A stretch of 17,585 bases of DNA from CBCXVS01 sp965178525 (GTDB lineage Bacteria; Tectomicrobia; Entotheonellia; Entotheonellales; Entotheonellaceae): NCBI GenBank assembly GCA_965178525.1, contig CBCXVS010000156.1, positions 1-17,585 on the forward strand, given 5' to 3'. How positions within the stretch are numbered: position 1 is the first letter of the stretch; the number at the start of each line of letters is the position of its first letter. The translations under genes were made by a program, and so were the position numbers. A model generated the notes under the pieces. The model was given only the letters and a program-made list of their open reading frames with translations, had not been told where the DNA came from and searched no databases. This document shows, piece after piece, positions 1 to 5,346 of this stretch.

Positions 1-860
1 TGCCCTTTGGATCGGCCGTCGCTCATCACCATGACGGCACTGTGGTACTCGCCCATGCGATCCTCGTACGGCTCTAGGGCGGCCAGGGCCAGGGCCGTGG
101 CGGCATACATATTCGTCCCCCCACCGGGTGCTTTCCGGTCGATGGCCTGCAGCAGCTCTTGCAATTGATCAGGATCGTTTCCCTGCACCATGAGGGGCGC
201 GGACGGTTTGGAGTTGAAAAAGATGACGAGCGAGACATCCCTCGCCGACGGTTGCAGCAAATATCGGCTGGCGACCGCCGGATCGAGCAAGGTGCGCATG
301 GCCGTCTTCACTTGCCGTTCACCTTCCCCTTCCATGCTGCCGCTAAAATCCAACACATACACGGTGAGAGAGGGTTTACGAAAGGCGGTCTGAAACAGGG
401 TCAACGCTTCCCGAATGACCGGCCCACTGGGCAGGGTAATCGGCGACAGCACACGTGCGATATCAATGCCCCAAGCGGGATTGAAGACCCCTGGGTCGAC
501 CGTGCCGAGATGCATGCCGACGCGCCCCACGCGCCGCCCGCTCTGCAGAATCCGGCGTTGGCCCTTTTCCTCCAACAGGGCCGTTTGCAAGGCGAGAAAC
601 GCTTGTTCTTTCTTGGCATCGCCGTGATCCACATACGCCAGAGGCGAATCCGCGATGGTGAGGCCGTCGGACGGGTAAAATGCATAGAGTGGCGCTTTTC
701 CCTGGGCGGTCAACGTCTGATTGACTTCAATGACGAGGGCTTCATAGTTGACCACGGCATCGAACTGCTCGTACTGCTTCACAAAGAGTTCCATCAGCCA
801 GCCGGAGCTACCACTCTGGCGATGCACTTCGCCTAAAAACCGTTTGATCTGCTCTTGCAC
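1..860 (-). CDS. VWA-domain protein, C-terminal part of a split SBP-VWA gene (runs off window edge)
   Basis: I translated this reading frame by hand from 860 to the window edge and found no stop in about 286 codons. It continues, in the same frame, the gene that ends at the amber codon 863-861. The first roughly 150 residues look like the second half of a periplasmic binding fold (contains ELFVKQYEQFDAVVNYE). A von Willebrand factor A domain follows, with a complete-looking metal-ion site: DFSGSM (bases 333-350), the Thr in GGGTN, and the Asp in VMSDGRS close to the edge. VWA domains bind a divalent cation and mediate protein contacts. If translated separately, GTG 860-858 is a credible start, since AGGAG (871-867) lies 6 bases upstream. 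A protein starting there would lack a signal peptide and would probably stay in the cytoplasm, unlike the upstream half. It may equally be the untranslated rest of a pseudogene, or one intact protein hidden by a sequencing error. Confidence 0.6.
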   Translation of the reverse strand, partial: MQEQIKRFLGEVHRQSGSSGWLMELFVKQYEQFDAVVNYEALVIEVNQTLTAQGKAPLYAFYPSDGLTIADSPLAYVDHGDAKKEQAFLALQTALLEEKGQRRILQSGRRVGRVGMHLGTVDPGVFNPAWGIDIARVLSPITLPSGPVIREALTLFQTAFRKPSLTVYVLDFSGSMEGEGERQVKTAMRTLLDPAVASRYLLQPSARDVSLVIFFNSKPSAPLMVQGNDPDQLQELLQAIDRKAPGGGTNMYAATALALAALEPYEDRMGEYHSAVMVMSDGRSKG

Positions 861-871
861 CTACAGCTCCT
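861..871 (-). promoter_or_regulatory. Shine-Dalgarno overlapping the amber stop of the split SBP-VWA gene
   Basis: On the minus strand AGGAG (871-867) is followed by CTGTAG, whose last three bases are the amber stop, and then immediately by GTG (860-858). The spacing of 6 bases is near ideal. It could allow re-initiation so that the downstream half is made as its own protein. It may be coincidence, since the same bases encode Gln-Glu-Leu in the upstream frame. Confidence 0.35.
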
Positions 872-1400
872 GCAGATGCGCCGAGGTCAACACCTCGGGC
901 GTCTGGGCAAAGGCGTGCAGGAACCCCAGGTATGCCGAGGCCCCGGAATTACTCTGTGTCGCGGAGGTCATGGCAAAACGGATGTGCTTCGCCTCGGCAG
1001 CGCTGAGGATGTCACGGACAGAAATGTCTTTGCCAAGCCAGCCCAAACGCGCCGCCACAGGTTGCTTGACGGCAAATACCACCGGGGATCGCATGATGCT
1101 CTGACTATGCTTCACCACATGCTGCGTATCGCCTAGAGCGACCCATAACGAGGAGGCCGGCCATACGGCATCATATGGACAAGATGTGCCTTTCTGCATC
1201 TCGCGGGCGATGTCGACCGAACCGAGATACGTCACCCGGACCTTGATGCCCTGCTGCCGCCCCAGTTCCTGCACCAGGGCTTCGAGACGTTTGTTCTCAG
1301 AACCAGAAACGATCGAGAGGGTGAGTTCCTCTGTTTTGCCGCATCCGAAAAATCCGATCATGAGCATGAGCCCGAGAACCGTTCGCATGATGGATCGCAT
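861..1400 (-). CDS. Periplasmic binding-like protein, N-terminal part of a split SBP-VWA gene
   Basis: This is a 179-residue product ending at TAG 863-861. The start ATG at 1400 is chosen because the minus strand reads GGAAGGAAAGG about 5 bases before it; an upstream in-frame ATG at 1457 has no such site. Residues 1-20 form a hydrophobic export signal ending GFFGC, so Cys20 may be lipidated, although Phe instead of Leu at -3 is a poor lipobox. The rest (ELTLSIVSGSENKRLEALV, YLGSVDIAREMQ, PYDAVWPASSLW, ARLGWLGKDISVRDIL) matches the first lobe of type II extracellular solute-binding proteins, SBP_bac_11-like by memory. The chain stops inside that fold, and the same frame carries on after the stop into the second lobe and a VWA domain. 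The intact form would be an exported SBP-VWA protein; its ligand is unknown. The amber is probably a CAG-to-TAG change (Gln). Confidence 0.65.
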   Translation of the reverse strand: MRSIMRTVLGLMLMIGFFGCGKTEELTLSIVSGSENKRLEALVQELGRQQGIKVRVTYLGSVDIAREMQKGTSCPYDAVWPASSLWVALGDTQHVVKHSQSIMRSPVVFAVKQPVAARLGWLGKDISVRDILSAAEAKHIRFAMTSATQSNSGASAYLGFLHAFAQTPEVLTSAHLQEL

Positions 1401-1500
1401 ATGACCTTTCCTTCCGGACAAGCAGGTCTCATTTCTGAGAAACGACACCGGGCACATGAGTTACGACATATGATGGCCGATATGAGTTGATTCTGGCATA

Positions 1501-1680
1501 TTCTGCACATTCTTGCTATTTATCTAGCAATCTTGAAGAATGTGATAGATATAAACAATCCAGTTTTATTTTAATAAAAAATCCTGTACTTTATATGTTA
1601 AATTTTTCCTTATAACATGAAAAATATCTGGAACTAGATTTATTGTTATACTTTTAACACAAATACTATCTCGAATTTTG
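1501..1680. repeat. AT-rich island with clustered short inverted repeats
   Basis: A hand count gives 43 G or C out of 180 bases (24 percent) in an otherwise GC-rich window. It contains perfect inverted repeats: CACATTCTT 1506-1514 with AAGAATGTG 1536-1544; nested TTGCTA 1513-1518 with TAGCAA 1525-1530; TTTTATT 1564-1570 with AATAAAA 1573-1579; ATGTTA 1595-1600 with TAACAT 1613-1618; TGTTA 1644-1648 with TAACA 1655-1659. Possible roles are binding sites for a dimeric regulator, a site for a nucleoid silencer, or the scar of an insertion. Some short palindromes are expected by chance in AT-rich DNA; the 9-base pair is the least likely to be. Confidence 0.5.
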
Positions 1681-1714
1681 CTGAAGCTGCTGAGAGTATA
1701 GTAGGGAGAGGGTT

Positions 1715-1815
1715 AAGTTGCGGTCGTAGATGCCTGGGTAAAGTCGAACACTGGCGTCTCAACTTTGCGGACGGAAACCCCCTCGGTGATGAGACAGTCA
1801 AGGTAGACGGTCTAC
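1715..1815 (+). ncRNA. Candidate structured RNA or leader with alternative pairings upstream of the Nudix gene
   Basis: AAGTTG (1715-1720) pairs with CAACTT (1760-1765). Inside it AGATGCC (1728-1734) pairs with GGCGTCT (1753-1759) with one G-T wobble, giving 13 pairs with a 7-base bulge and an 18-base loop. GTCTCA (1756-1761) can instead pair with TGAGAC (1790-1795), which would break the first stem. A compact palindrome, GTAGAC-G-GTCTAC, follows at 1803-1815. A weak -10-like TATAGT lies at 1697-1702. This could be a switching leader, a small RNA, or simply operator DNA. Transcription and strand are not proven and I do not recognise a known RNA family. Confidence 0.25.
1803..1815. promoter_or_regulatory. 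Palindromic operator-like site upstream of the Nudix promoter
   Basis: GTAGAC (1803-1808), one spacer G, and GTCTAC (1810-1815) form a perfect dyad. It ends 26 bases before the -10 box at 1842, so it covers the position just upstream of and next to the expected -35 region, a usual place for a regulator. The binding protein is unknown. Confidence 0.3.
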
Positions 1816-1841
1816 ATTCAGAGCGCCGGCATGAAATCGTG

Positions 1842-1847
1842 TATAAT
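1842..1847 (+). promoter_or_regulatory. -10 box (TATAAT) of a candidate promoter for the Nudix-LLM operon
   Basis: A consensus TATAAT hexamer lies 120 bases before the Nudix start. No good -35 is visible at 16-18 bases upstream, so the promoter may need an activator or be a chance match. Expected transcription start is near 1854. Confidence 0.4.
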
Positions 1848-1967
1848 GCTTATCCGTGTGGCCTAGCGTTGCCTCGCACGAGCACGGGCTCGCGCCTATA
1901 CTTTTTGATAGGCCGACGCAGCGGCGCACGCAGAAGCAAACCAGGACACAGACGATAGGAGAACAAC

Positions 1968-2585
1968 ATGCCACCCCAATGGCTCGAATGGGCACAGAAA
2001 CTCCAGGCACTGGCGCAAAACGGCTTGACATTTTCGACCAATCACTTCGATCAGGAACGGTACGAAGCGGTCCGCACGATTGCGGCCGAAGTCGTTGCCG
2101 CCCACTCGGATGCGGACACGCACGACGTACATGAGCGGTTCGCGGACGAAGTGGGCTATGCCACGCCAAAAGTGGATGTTCGTGCCGCCGTCTTTCGCGG
2201 CGACCATATTTTGTTGGTCCGAGAACGCCTCGATGGCCGCTGGAGCCTGCCGGGTGGGTGGGTTGAGATTAATGAATCGCCGAGTGAGGCGGTGATGCGT
2301 GAAGTGTACGAAGAATCGGGGTATCATACGCGAGCGCAGAAGCTATTGGCGCTGTTCGACAAAAATAAGCACGAACATCCACCATCCTTGTATCACGCGT
2401 ATAAGCTCTTCTTTCACTGTGAATTGCTCGGCGGCAGTCCGGCTCACAGTACGGAGACGGACGGGATGGATTTTTTCCCGGAGGACGCTCTGCCCACGTT
2501 GTCCGTCACGCGGGTGACCGCGGCGCAAATCGCCCGGCTTTTCGAGCATTCCCGCCATCCGGAGTGGCCAACCGATTTCGATTAA
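1968..2585 (+). CDS. Nudix hydrolase with N-terminal extension domain
   Basis: This 205-residue protein has a full Nudix box at residues 97-119: G97, E103, R111-E112 and E115-E116 followed by SGY, fitting GX5EX7REUXEEXGU. The acidic REXXEE residues bind the Mg2+ or Mn2+ used to cut a nucleoside diphosphate linked to another group (X). Residues 1-65 form a helical extension (WLEWAQKLQALAQNGLTFS) of the type found in Nudix_N (PF12535) proteins, often annotated as ADP-ribose or nucleoside-diphosphate-sugar pyrophosphatases; the true substrate cannot be read here. The start ATG has AGGAG 6-7 bases upstream. There is no signal peptide, so it is cytoplasmic. The stop codon abuts the ribosome binding site of the next gene, so the two are surely co-transcribed, which may link a nucleotide-derived substrate to a flavin enzyme. 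Confidence 0.92.
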   Translation: MPPQWLEWAQKLQALAQNGLTFSTNHFDQERYEAVRTIAAEVVAAHSDADTHDVHERFADEVGYATPKVDVRAAVFRGDHILLVRERLDGRWSLPGGWVEINESPSEAVMREVYEESGYHTRAQKLLALFDKNKHEHPPSLYHAYKLFFHCELLGGSPAHSTETDGMDFFPEDALPTLSVTRVTAAQIARLFEHSRHPEWPTDFD

Positions 2586-2590
2586 GGAGG
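2584..2590 (+). promoter_or_regulatory. Shine-Dalgarno that fixes the GTG start of the LLM oxidoreductase
   Basis: AAGGAGG begins within the last bases of the Nudix stop codon. A GTG at 2592 would be only 1 base away and cannot be used well; the next in-frame GTG at 2598 is 7 bases away, so it is the likely start. Confidence 0.75.
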
Positions 2591-2597
2591 TGTGCGC

Positions 2598-3620
2598 GTG
2601 GCGCAACCACTGCAGTTGAGTGTCGTGGATCAATCCCCTGTACGGGCGGGCGGTACCGCCGCGGACGCCCTGCAGGAAACCATTGCCCTGGCCGTCGCCA
2701 CCGAAACCATGGGCTACCAGCGCTACTGGATAGCGGAGCATCACAACTTGCCGAACTTTGCCAGCACCAGTCCGGAGGTGCTCATCGGCCAGATTGCCGC
2801 CCGCACCCGCCGTATCCGGGTCGGCAGCGGCGGCGTCATGCTGTCGCACTATAGCGCCTTGAAAGTCGCCGAGAATTTTCGCCTGCTGGAAACGTTGTAT
2901 CCGGGGCGGATCGACCTCGGCGTGGGCCGCGCCCCCGGCAGCGACCCGCTCACCGCCGCCGCCCTGGCTTATCCCGGACGTCCGCGAGATGTGAATCAGT
3001 ATCCGCAGCAAGTGCTGGATCTCGTCGGATATTTGTCCGGGTCTTTGCCGTCCGATCACCCCTTCAAGGCCGTCAACCCAGGTCCCGGCGACTTCACCAC
3101 GCCCGAAGTCTGGCTCCTCGGTTCCGCCACGGAATCCGCCTACATGGCAGCCGTGTTCGGCCTGCCGTTCAGTTACGCCCAGTTCTTTGGCGTCGGGACG
3201 CAGCACGGCCCGGCCATCGTGGAGAATTACCGTCAGAATTTTCGCCCGTCGGCAATCCTGTCCGAACCGCAGGTAAACGTGGCCGTGCATGTCTTATGCG
3301 CGGAGACGGAAGCGGAGGCGCGCCGCATCGCGTCGAGCCGGAATCTGGCGAAACTGAAAACCGCGTTGGGGCAACGCGGCGGGGTGCCGACCATCGAGGA
3401 AGCGCTGAATTACCCCTACACGCCACAGGAACAGGCCTACATGGATCAGTCCAGCGAGTCGTATATCGACGGCGATCCGCAACAAGTCAAGGCGCAACTT
3501 GAAGCCGTGCAGGCGCAGTATCAGACGTCTGATATCAGTATGGTGACGATCTGCTATAGCTTTGCAGACCGTGTCCGGTCATACGAACTGGTGGCCGAGG
3601 CGTTTGGGCTCAAAGGGTAG
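2598..3620 (+). CDS. LLM-class flavin-dependent oxidoreductase (luciferase-like, group 1)
   Basis: This 340-residue protein matches the luciferase-like monooxygenase fold (TIM barrel using FMN or F420) of the YhbW-like group 1 type. Diagnostic stretches are LSVVDQSPVRAGG at the N terminus, GYQRYWIAEHHN (the EHH typical of this group), IRVGSGGVMLSHYS, KVAENFRLLETLYPGR and IDLGVGRAPGSD, followed later by a VWLLGSATESAYMAAVFGLPFSYAQF-like nucleotide-binding region. Length is normal for the family. The start is GTG at 2598, set by the AAGGAGG site. It is cytoplasmic. It lies 12 bases after the Nudix gene in one operon. Substrate and cofactor (FMN or F420) are not determinable. It ends TAG only 10 bases from the end of the convergent gene at 3631. 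Confidence 0.92.
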   Translation: MAQPLQLSVVDQSPVRAGGTAADALQETIALAVATETMGYQRYWIAEHHNLPNFASTSPEVLIGQIAARTRRIRVGSGGVMLSHYSALKVAENFRLLETLYPGRIDLGVGRAPGSDPLTAAALAYPGRPRDVNQYPQQVLDLVGYLSGSLPSDHPFKAVNPGPGDFTTPEVWLLGSATESAYMAAVFGLPFSYAQFFGVGTQHGPAIVENYRQNFRPSAILSEPQVNVAVHVLCAETEAEARRIASSRNLAKLKTALGQRGGVPTIEEALNYPYTPQEQAYMDQSSESYIDGDPQQVKAQLEAVQAQYQTSDISMVTICYSFADRVRSYELVAEAFGLKG

Positions 3621-3630
3621 CCGGCATGCC

Positions 3631-4020
3631 CTACCGGCTCTGCTCCCCCGGGGCCACGCGGGCAGGGTCTTGCAGGATCTGGTCAACCAGCTCAATCAAT
3701 GTATCCAGGTCGCCAGCGGTATATTCGAAACGCACGGCGAGATGCTCTGCTGGCATGGCAGTCTGTGGCAAGGCTTTGAGATGCGCCTCCAACATGTTCT
3801 TGATGTGAGAGACCATCGCTTCTATGCTGGTGCTAGATGTGGTCAGCGCGGTGTGACGTGCCGCCATGGGTTGACGTTGGCCGGACGTCATGGCGACCAC
3901 CCAAAACGTGACGAGGAATAGGCCCAAGCACAAGCCTATCTGGACCGAAACATACGTCATGACAGCCCAGGTGGATAGGCATACGCCCAGACCGGCCAAG
4001 ATTCCGTACCATCGCGCCAT
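3631..4020 (-). CDS. Small inner-membrane protein of unknown function
   Basis: This 129-residue product has two closely spaced hydrophobic helices (about residues 4-22, ILAGLGVCLSTWAVMTYV, and 25-43, IGLCLGLFLVTFWVVAMTS), then a soluble tail. The tail is predicted helical, with SIEAMVSHIKNMLEAHLKAL and LDTLIELVDQILQDP looking like amphipathic segments. The start is the second of two adjacent ATG codons (4023 and 4020), because AAAGGAGG (4033-4026) is 5 bases from the second and only 2 from the first. The frame stays open to 4242, but the extension is arginine-rich and lacks a ribosome site. I do not recognise the family. It converges with the LLM gene, the stops being 10 bases apart. The helical-hairpin-plus-tail layout could suit a membrane-anchored scaffold, but no function is claimed. 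Confidence 0.65.
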   Translation of the reverse strand: MARWYGILAGLGVCLSTWAVMTYVSVQIGLCLGLFLVTFWVVAMTSGQRQPMAARHTALTTSSTSIEAMVSHIKNMLEAHLKALPQTAMPAEHLAVRFEYTAGDLDTLIELVDQILQDPARVAPGEQSR

Positions 4021-4025
4021 CATAT

Positions 4026-4033
4026 CCTCCTTT
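4026..4033 (-). promoter_or_regulatory. Shine-Dalgarno choosing between two adjacent ATG starts
   Basis: The minus strand reads AAAGGAGG then ATATGATG. Spacing favours the second ATG (4020-4018) over the first (4023-4021), which shortens the small membrane protein by one residue. Confidence 0.7.
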
Positions 4034-4170
4034 CGTGGCTCCATCTCGGACCTTGCACGTCGCGGGATCGCGTCAGAGACGAGCCCGTGTACGCACTTGG
4101 CAGAGCAAAGATTATGCCGCTTCCCAGCGATATCGCGCCCATGCCTCAGACCTAGCAAACACAGGGCGTT

Positions 4171-4515
4171 ATGCCATCGAGCCGATACGATCGCAGCCCT
4201 GTGCCCCCTGAGCCTCAGGATGGGCAGCGGTGGAAAATCCACGCCGGGCAGTCAGAAAAATGGCAAACGGATGGCGTGCAAGGCCACCCGCAAGTGGCGC
4301 GATCTACACAAGGAGAGCCATACATATGTGCCCATGACTTTCGTGACGATTTGCCAGATGTTCGAGATGGTCTGACGCGTCGAGAAAGAATCGTCCTATG
4401 GTGTCTCAGCGACCTGCAGCAAGCGCGGGGTGAGCGGCATGTGCCAACGGGCATGAACTATCTGGCGCAGTGTGGGAAAATGGGGAAAACGAATTCGCAT
4501 CGACAGAAGGAGTAA
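4171..4515 (+). CDS. Doubtful small hypothetical protein, possibly a frameshifted remnant
   Basis: An open frame of 114 residues ends 6 bases before the dehydrogenase start. Its first 50 residues look like noise, and ATG 4171 has only a weak upstream AGGG. The later part (DGLTRRERIVLWCLSDLQQ, ERHVPTGMNYL) looks protein-like and resembles a helix from a small DNA-binding-type protein. A very good ribosome site, AAGGAGAG (4310-4317), followed 8 bases later by ATG 4326, points at this region, but that ATG reaches a stop after three codons in its own frame. Changing the frame by one base just after it would join the protein-like part. I therefore suspect a broken gene of about 60 codons at 4326-4515. 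No function is assigned. The stretch 4031-4170 before it holds nothing I can support. Confidence 0.25.
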   Translation: MPSSRYDRSPVPPEPQDGQRWKIHAGQSEKWQTDGVQGHPQVARSTQGEPYICAHDFRDDLPDVRDGLTRRERIVLWCLSDLQQARGERHVPTGMNYLAQCGKMGKTNSHRQKE

Positions 4516-4521
4516 AGGGAT

Positions 4522-5280
4522 ATGAGTTCGCTTGATAAAGTCGCGATTGTGACGGGAGCGGGAAGCGGAATTGGCCGGCAAGTTGCCCTGGCCTTTTTGC
4601 AGGACGGGTATGCCGTGGCGTTGGCCGGCCGACGTCCGGAGCCTTTGGAAACAACGGCGAAGCAGGCAGGTGCGGCTGGCTCGCGAACTCTGGTGGCGCC
4701 TACCGACGTGGGCGATCCGGCTTCGGTGCGCGCCTTATTCAGCAAAACTCAGGAGACGTTTGGCCGACTCGATGTTTTGTTTAACAATGCGGGTACGGGC
4801 GCCCCGCCCGTCCTATTCGAAGACCTCACCTACGAGCAATGGCAAACCGTGGTGGACACCAATCTGACCGGCGCCTTTTTATGTACGCAAGAGGCGTTTA
4901 AGATCATGAAAAGTCAGACCCCCATGGGCGGGCGTATTATCAATAACGCCTCCGTCTCGGCCTACGCTCCACGGCCCAATTCCGCGCCCTACACCTCGAC
5001 CAAGCACGCCCTAACGGGTCTCACCAAGTCGGCCGGACTCGATGGGCGCAAGTACAACATTGCGTGCGGCCAAATCGACATTGGCAATGCGGCGACCGAG
5101 ATGACGGCAAGAATGGCGCGAGGTGTCCCACAAGCCAATGGCTCAGTGGCGATCGAACCGACCATGGACGCCGATAACGTGGCGCGCGCCGTGCTGTACA
5201 TGGCCAACCTGCCATTGGATGCGAATGTGCCGTTCATGACCGTCATGGCGACTCAAATGCCCCTCTACGGACGCGGGTGA
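4522..5280 (+). CDS. Short-chain dehydrogenase/reductase (classical SDR)
   Basis: This 252-residue protein has the classical SDR length and motifs: nucleotide-binding TGAGSGIG (residues 11-18), NNAG (88-91), structural Asn114, catalytic Ser144, and Tyr157-XXX-Lys161 in the motif YTSTK. Together these give the N-S-Y-K tetrad of an NAD(P)H-dependent oxidoreductase acting on an alcohol or ketone. Arg37-Arg38 after the second strand (AGRR) suggests a preference for NADP(H). The substrate is unknown; the C-terminal substrate loop (ATEMTARMARGVPQ) gives no clear clue. The ATG has AGAAGGAG 9 bases upstream. It is cytoplasmic. It sits alone, behind the doubtful small frame, and converges with the peroxidase gene. 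Confidence 0.95.
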   Translation: MSSLDKVAIVTGAGSGIGRQVALAFLQDGYAVALAGRRPEPLETTAKQAGAAGSRTLVAPTDVGDPASVRALFSKTQETFGRLDVLFNNAGTGAPPVLFEDLTYEQWQTVVDTNLTGAFLCTQEAFKIMKSQTPMGGRIINNASVSAYAPRPNSAPYTSTKHALTGLTKSAGLDGRKYNIACGQIDIGNAATEMTARMARGVPQANGSVAIEPTMDADNVARAVLYMANLPLDANVPFMTVMATQMPLYGRG

Positions 5281-5299
5281 CATAAAGACACGCGGCGCG

Positions 5300-5328
5300 A
5301 AAAGGGGATGGATTTAGGTTTCGTCCCC
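5300..5328 (-). terminator. Candidate intrinsic terminator of the di-heme peroxidase gene
   Basis: Read on the minus strand, GGGGACG (5328-5322) pairs with CATCCCC (5310-5304), six Watson-Crick pairs and one G-U, around an 11-base loop, and TTTT (5303-5300) follows. It starts 18 bases after the peroxidase stop. On the plus strand an AAAA run precedes it and no T run follows, so it mainly serves the minus strand, though it could slow transcription from the dehydrogenase. Confidence 0.5.
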
Positions 5329-5346
5329 ATAAGAAATTTCACCCCG

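Larger units (their letters stand above)
1401..1967. other. Gene-free divergent intergenic region
   Basis: These 567 bases separate the minus-strand SBP-VWA gene from the plus-strand Nudix gene, and no convincing coding frame was found. The parts are: the leader of the SBP-VWA gene (1401-1490) with a small hairpin TCTCA/TGAGA (1427-1440); an AT-rich island (1501-1680); a GC-normal stretch with a candidate RNA fold (1715-1815); and the Nudix promoter and leader (1842-1967). The length and divergent layout imply promoters in both directions, but I could not pick a convincing minus-strand promoter. Confidence 0.7.

Noticed and set aside
159..836. 225-codon plus-strand frame opposite the VWA part
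   Set aside because: The minus-strand frame encodes recognisable VWA metal-site motifs; the plus-strand product has no recognisable pattern.
1..863. Genome-wide recoding of TAG as an amino acid, suggested by the amber in the SBP-VWA gene
   Set aside because: At least four other genes in the window end at TAG at the expected family length, so TAG works as a stop here.
1678..1702. Possible plus-strand promoter with TATAGT at 1697-1702
   Set aside because: No -35 at acceptable spacing; TTGCTG at 1678 leaves only 13 bases. Mentioned only as context for the RNA candidate.
2343..3290. Long minus-strand open frame opposite the Nudix and LLM genes
   Set aside because: Antisense to two clear enzyme genes, low-complexity composition, no family resemblance; a shadow of the GC-rich codon pattern.
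3616..3639. Overlapping small dyads (GGTAG/CTACC and AGCCGG/CCGGCT) across the convergent stops of the LLM and small membrane genes
   Set aside because: Could be a bidirectional terminator, but no T run follows on either strand and the two stems exclude each other; not listed as a feature.
4021..4242. N-terminal extension of the small membrane protein to an ATG at 4242
   Set aside because: The extension is arginine- and histidine-rich with no ribosome site, whereas a strong site sits just before the ATG at 4020.
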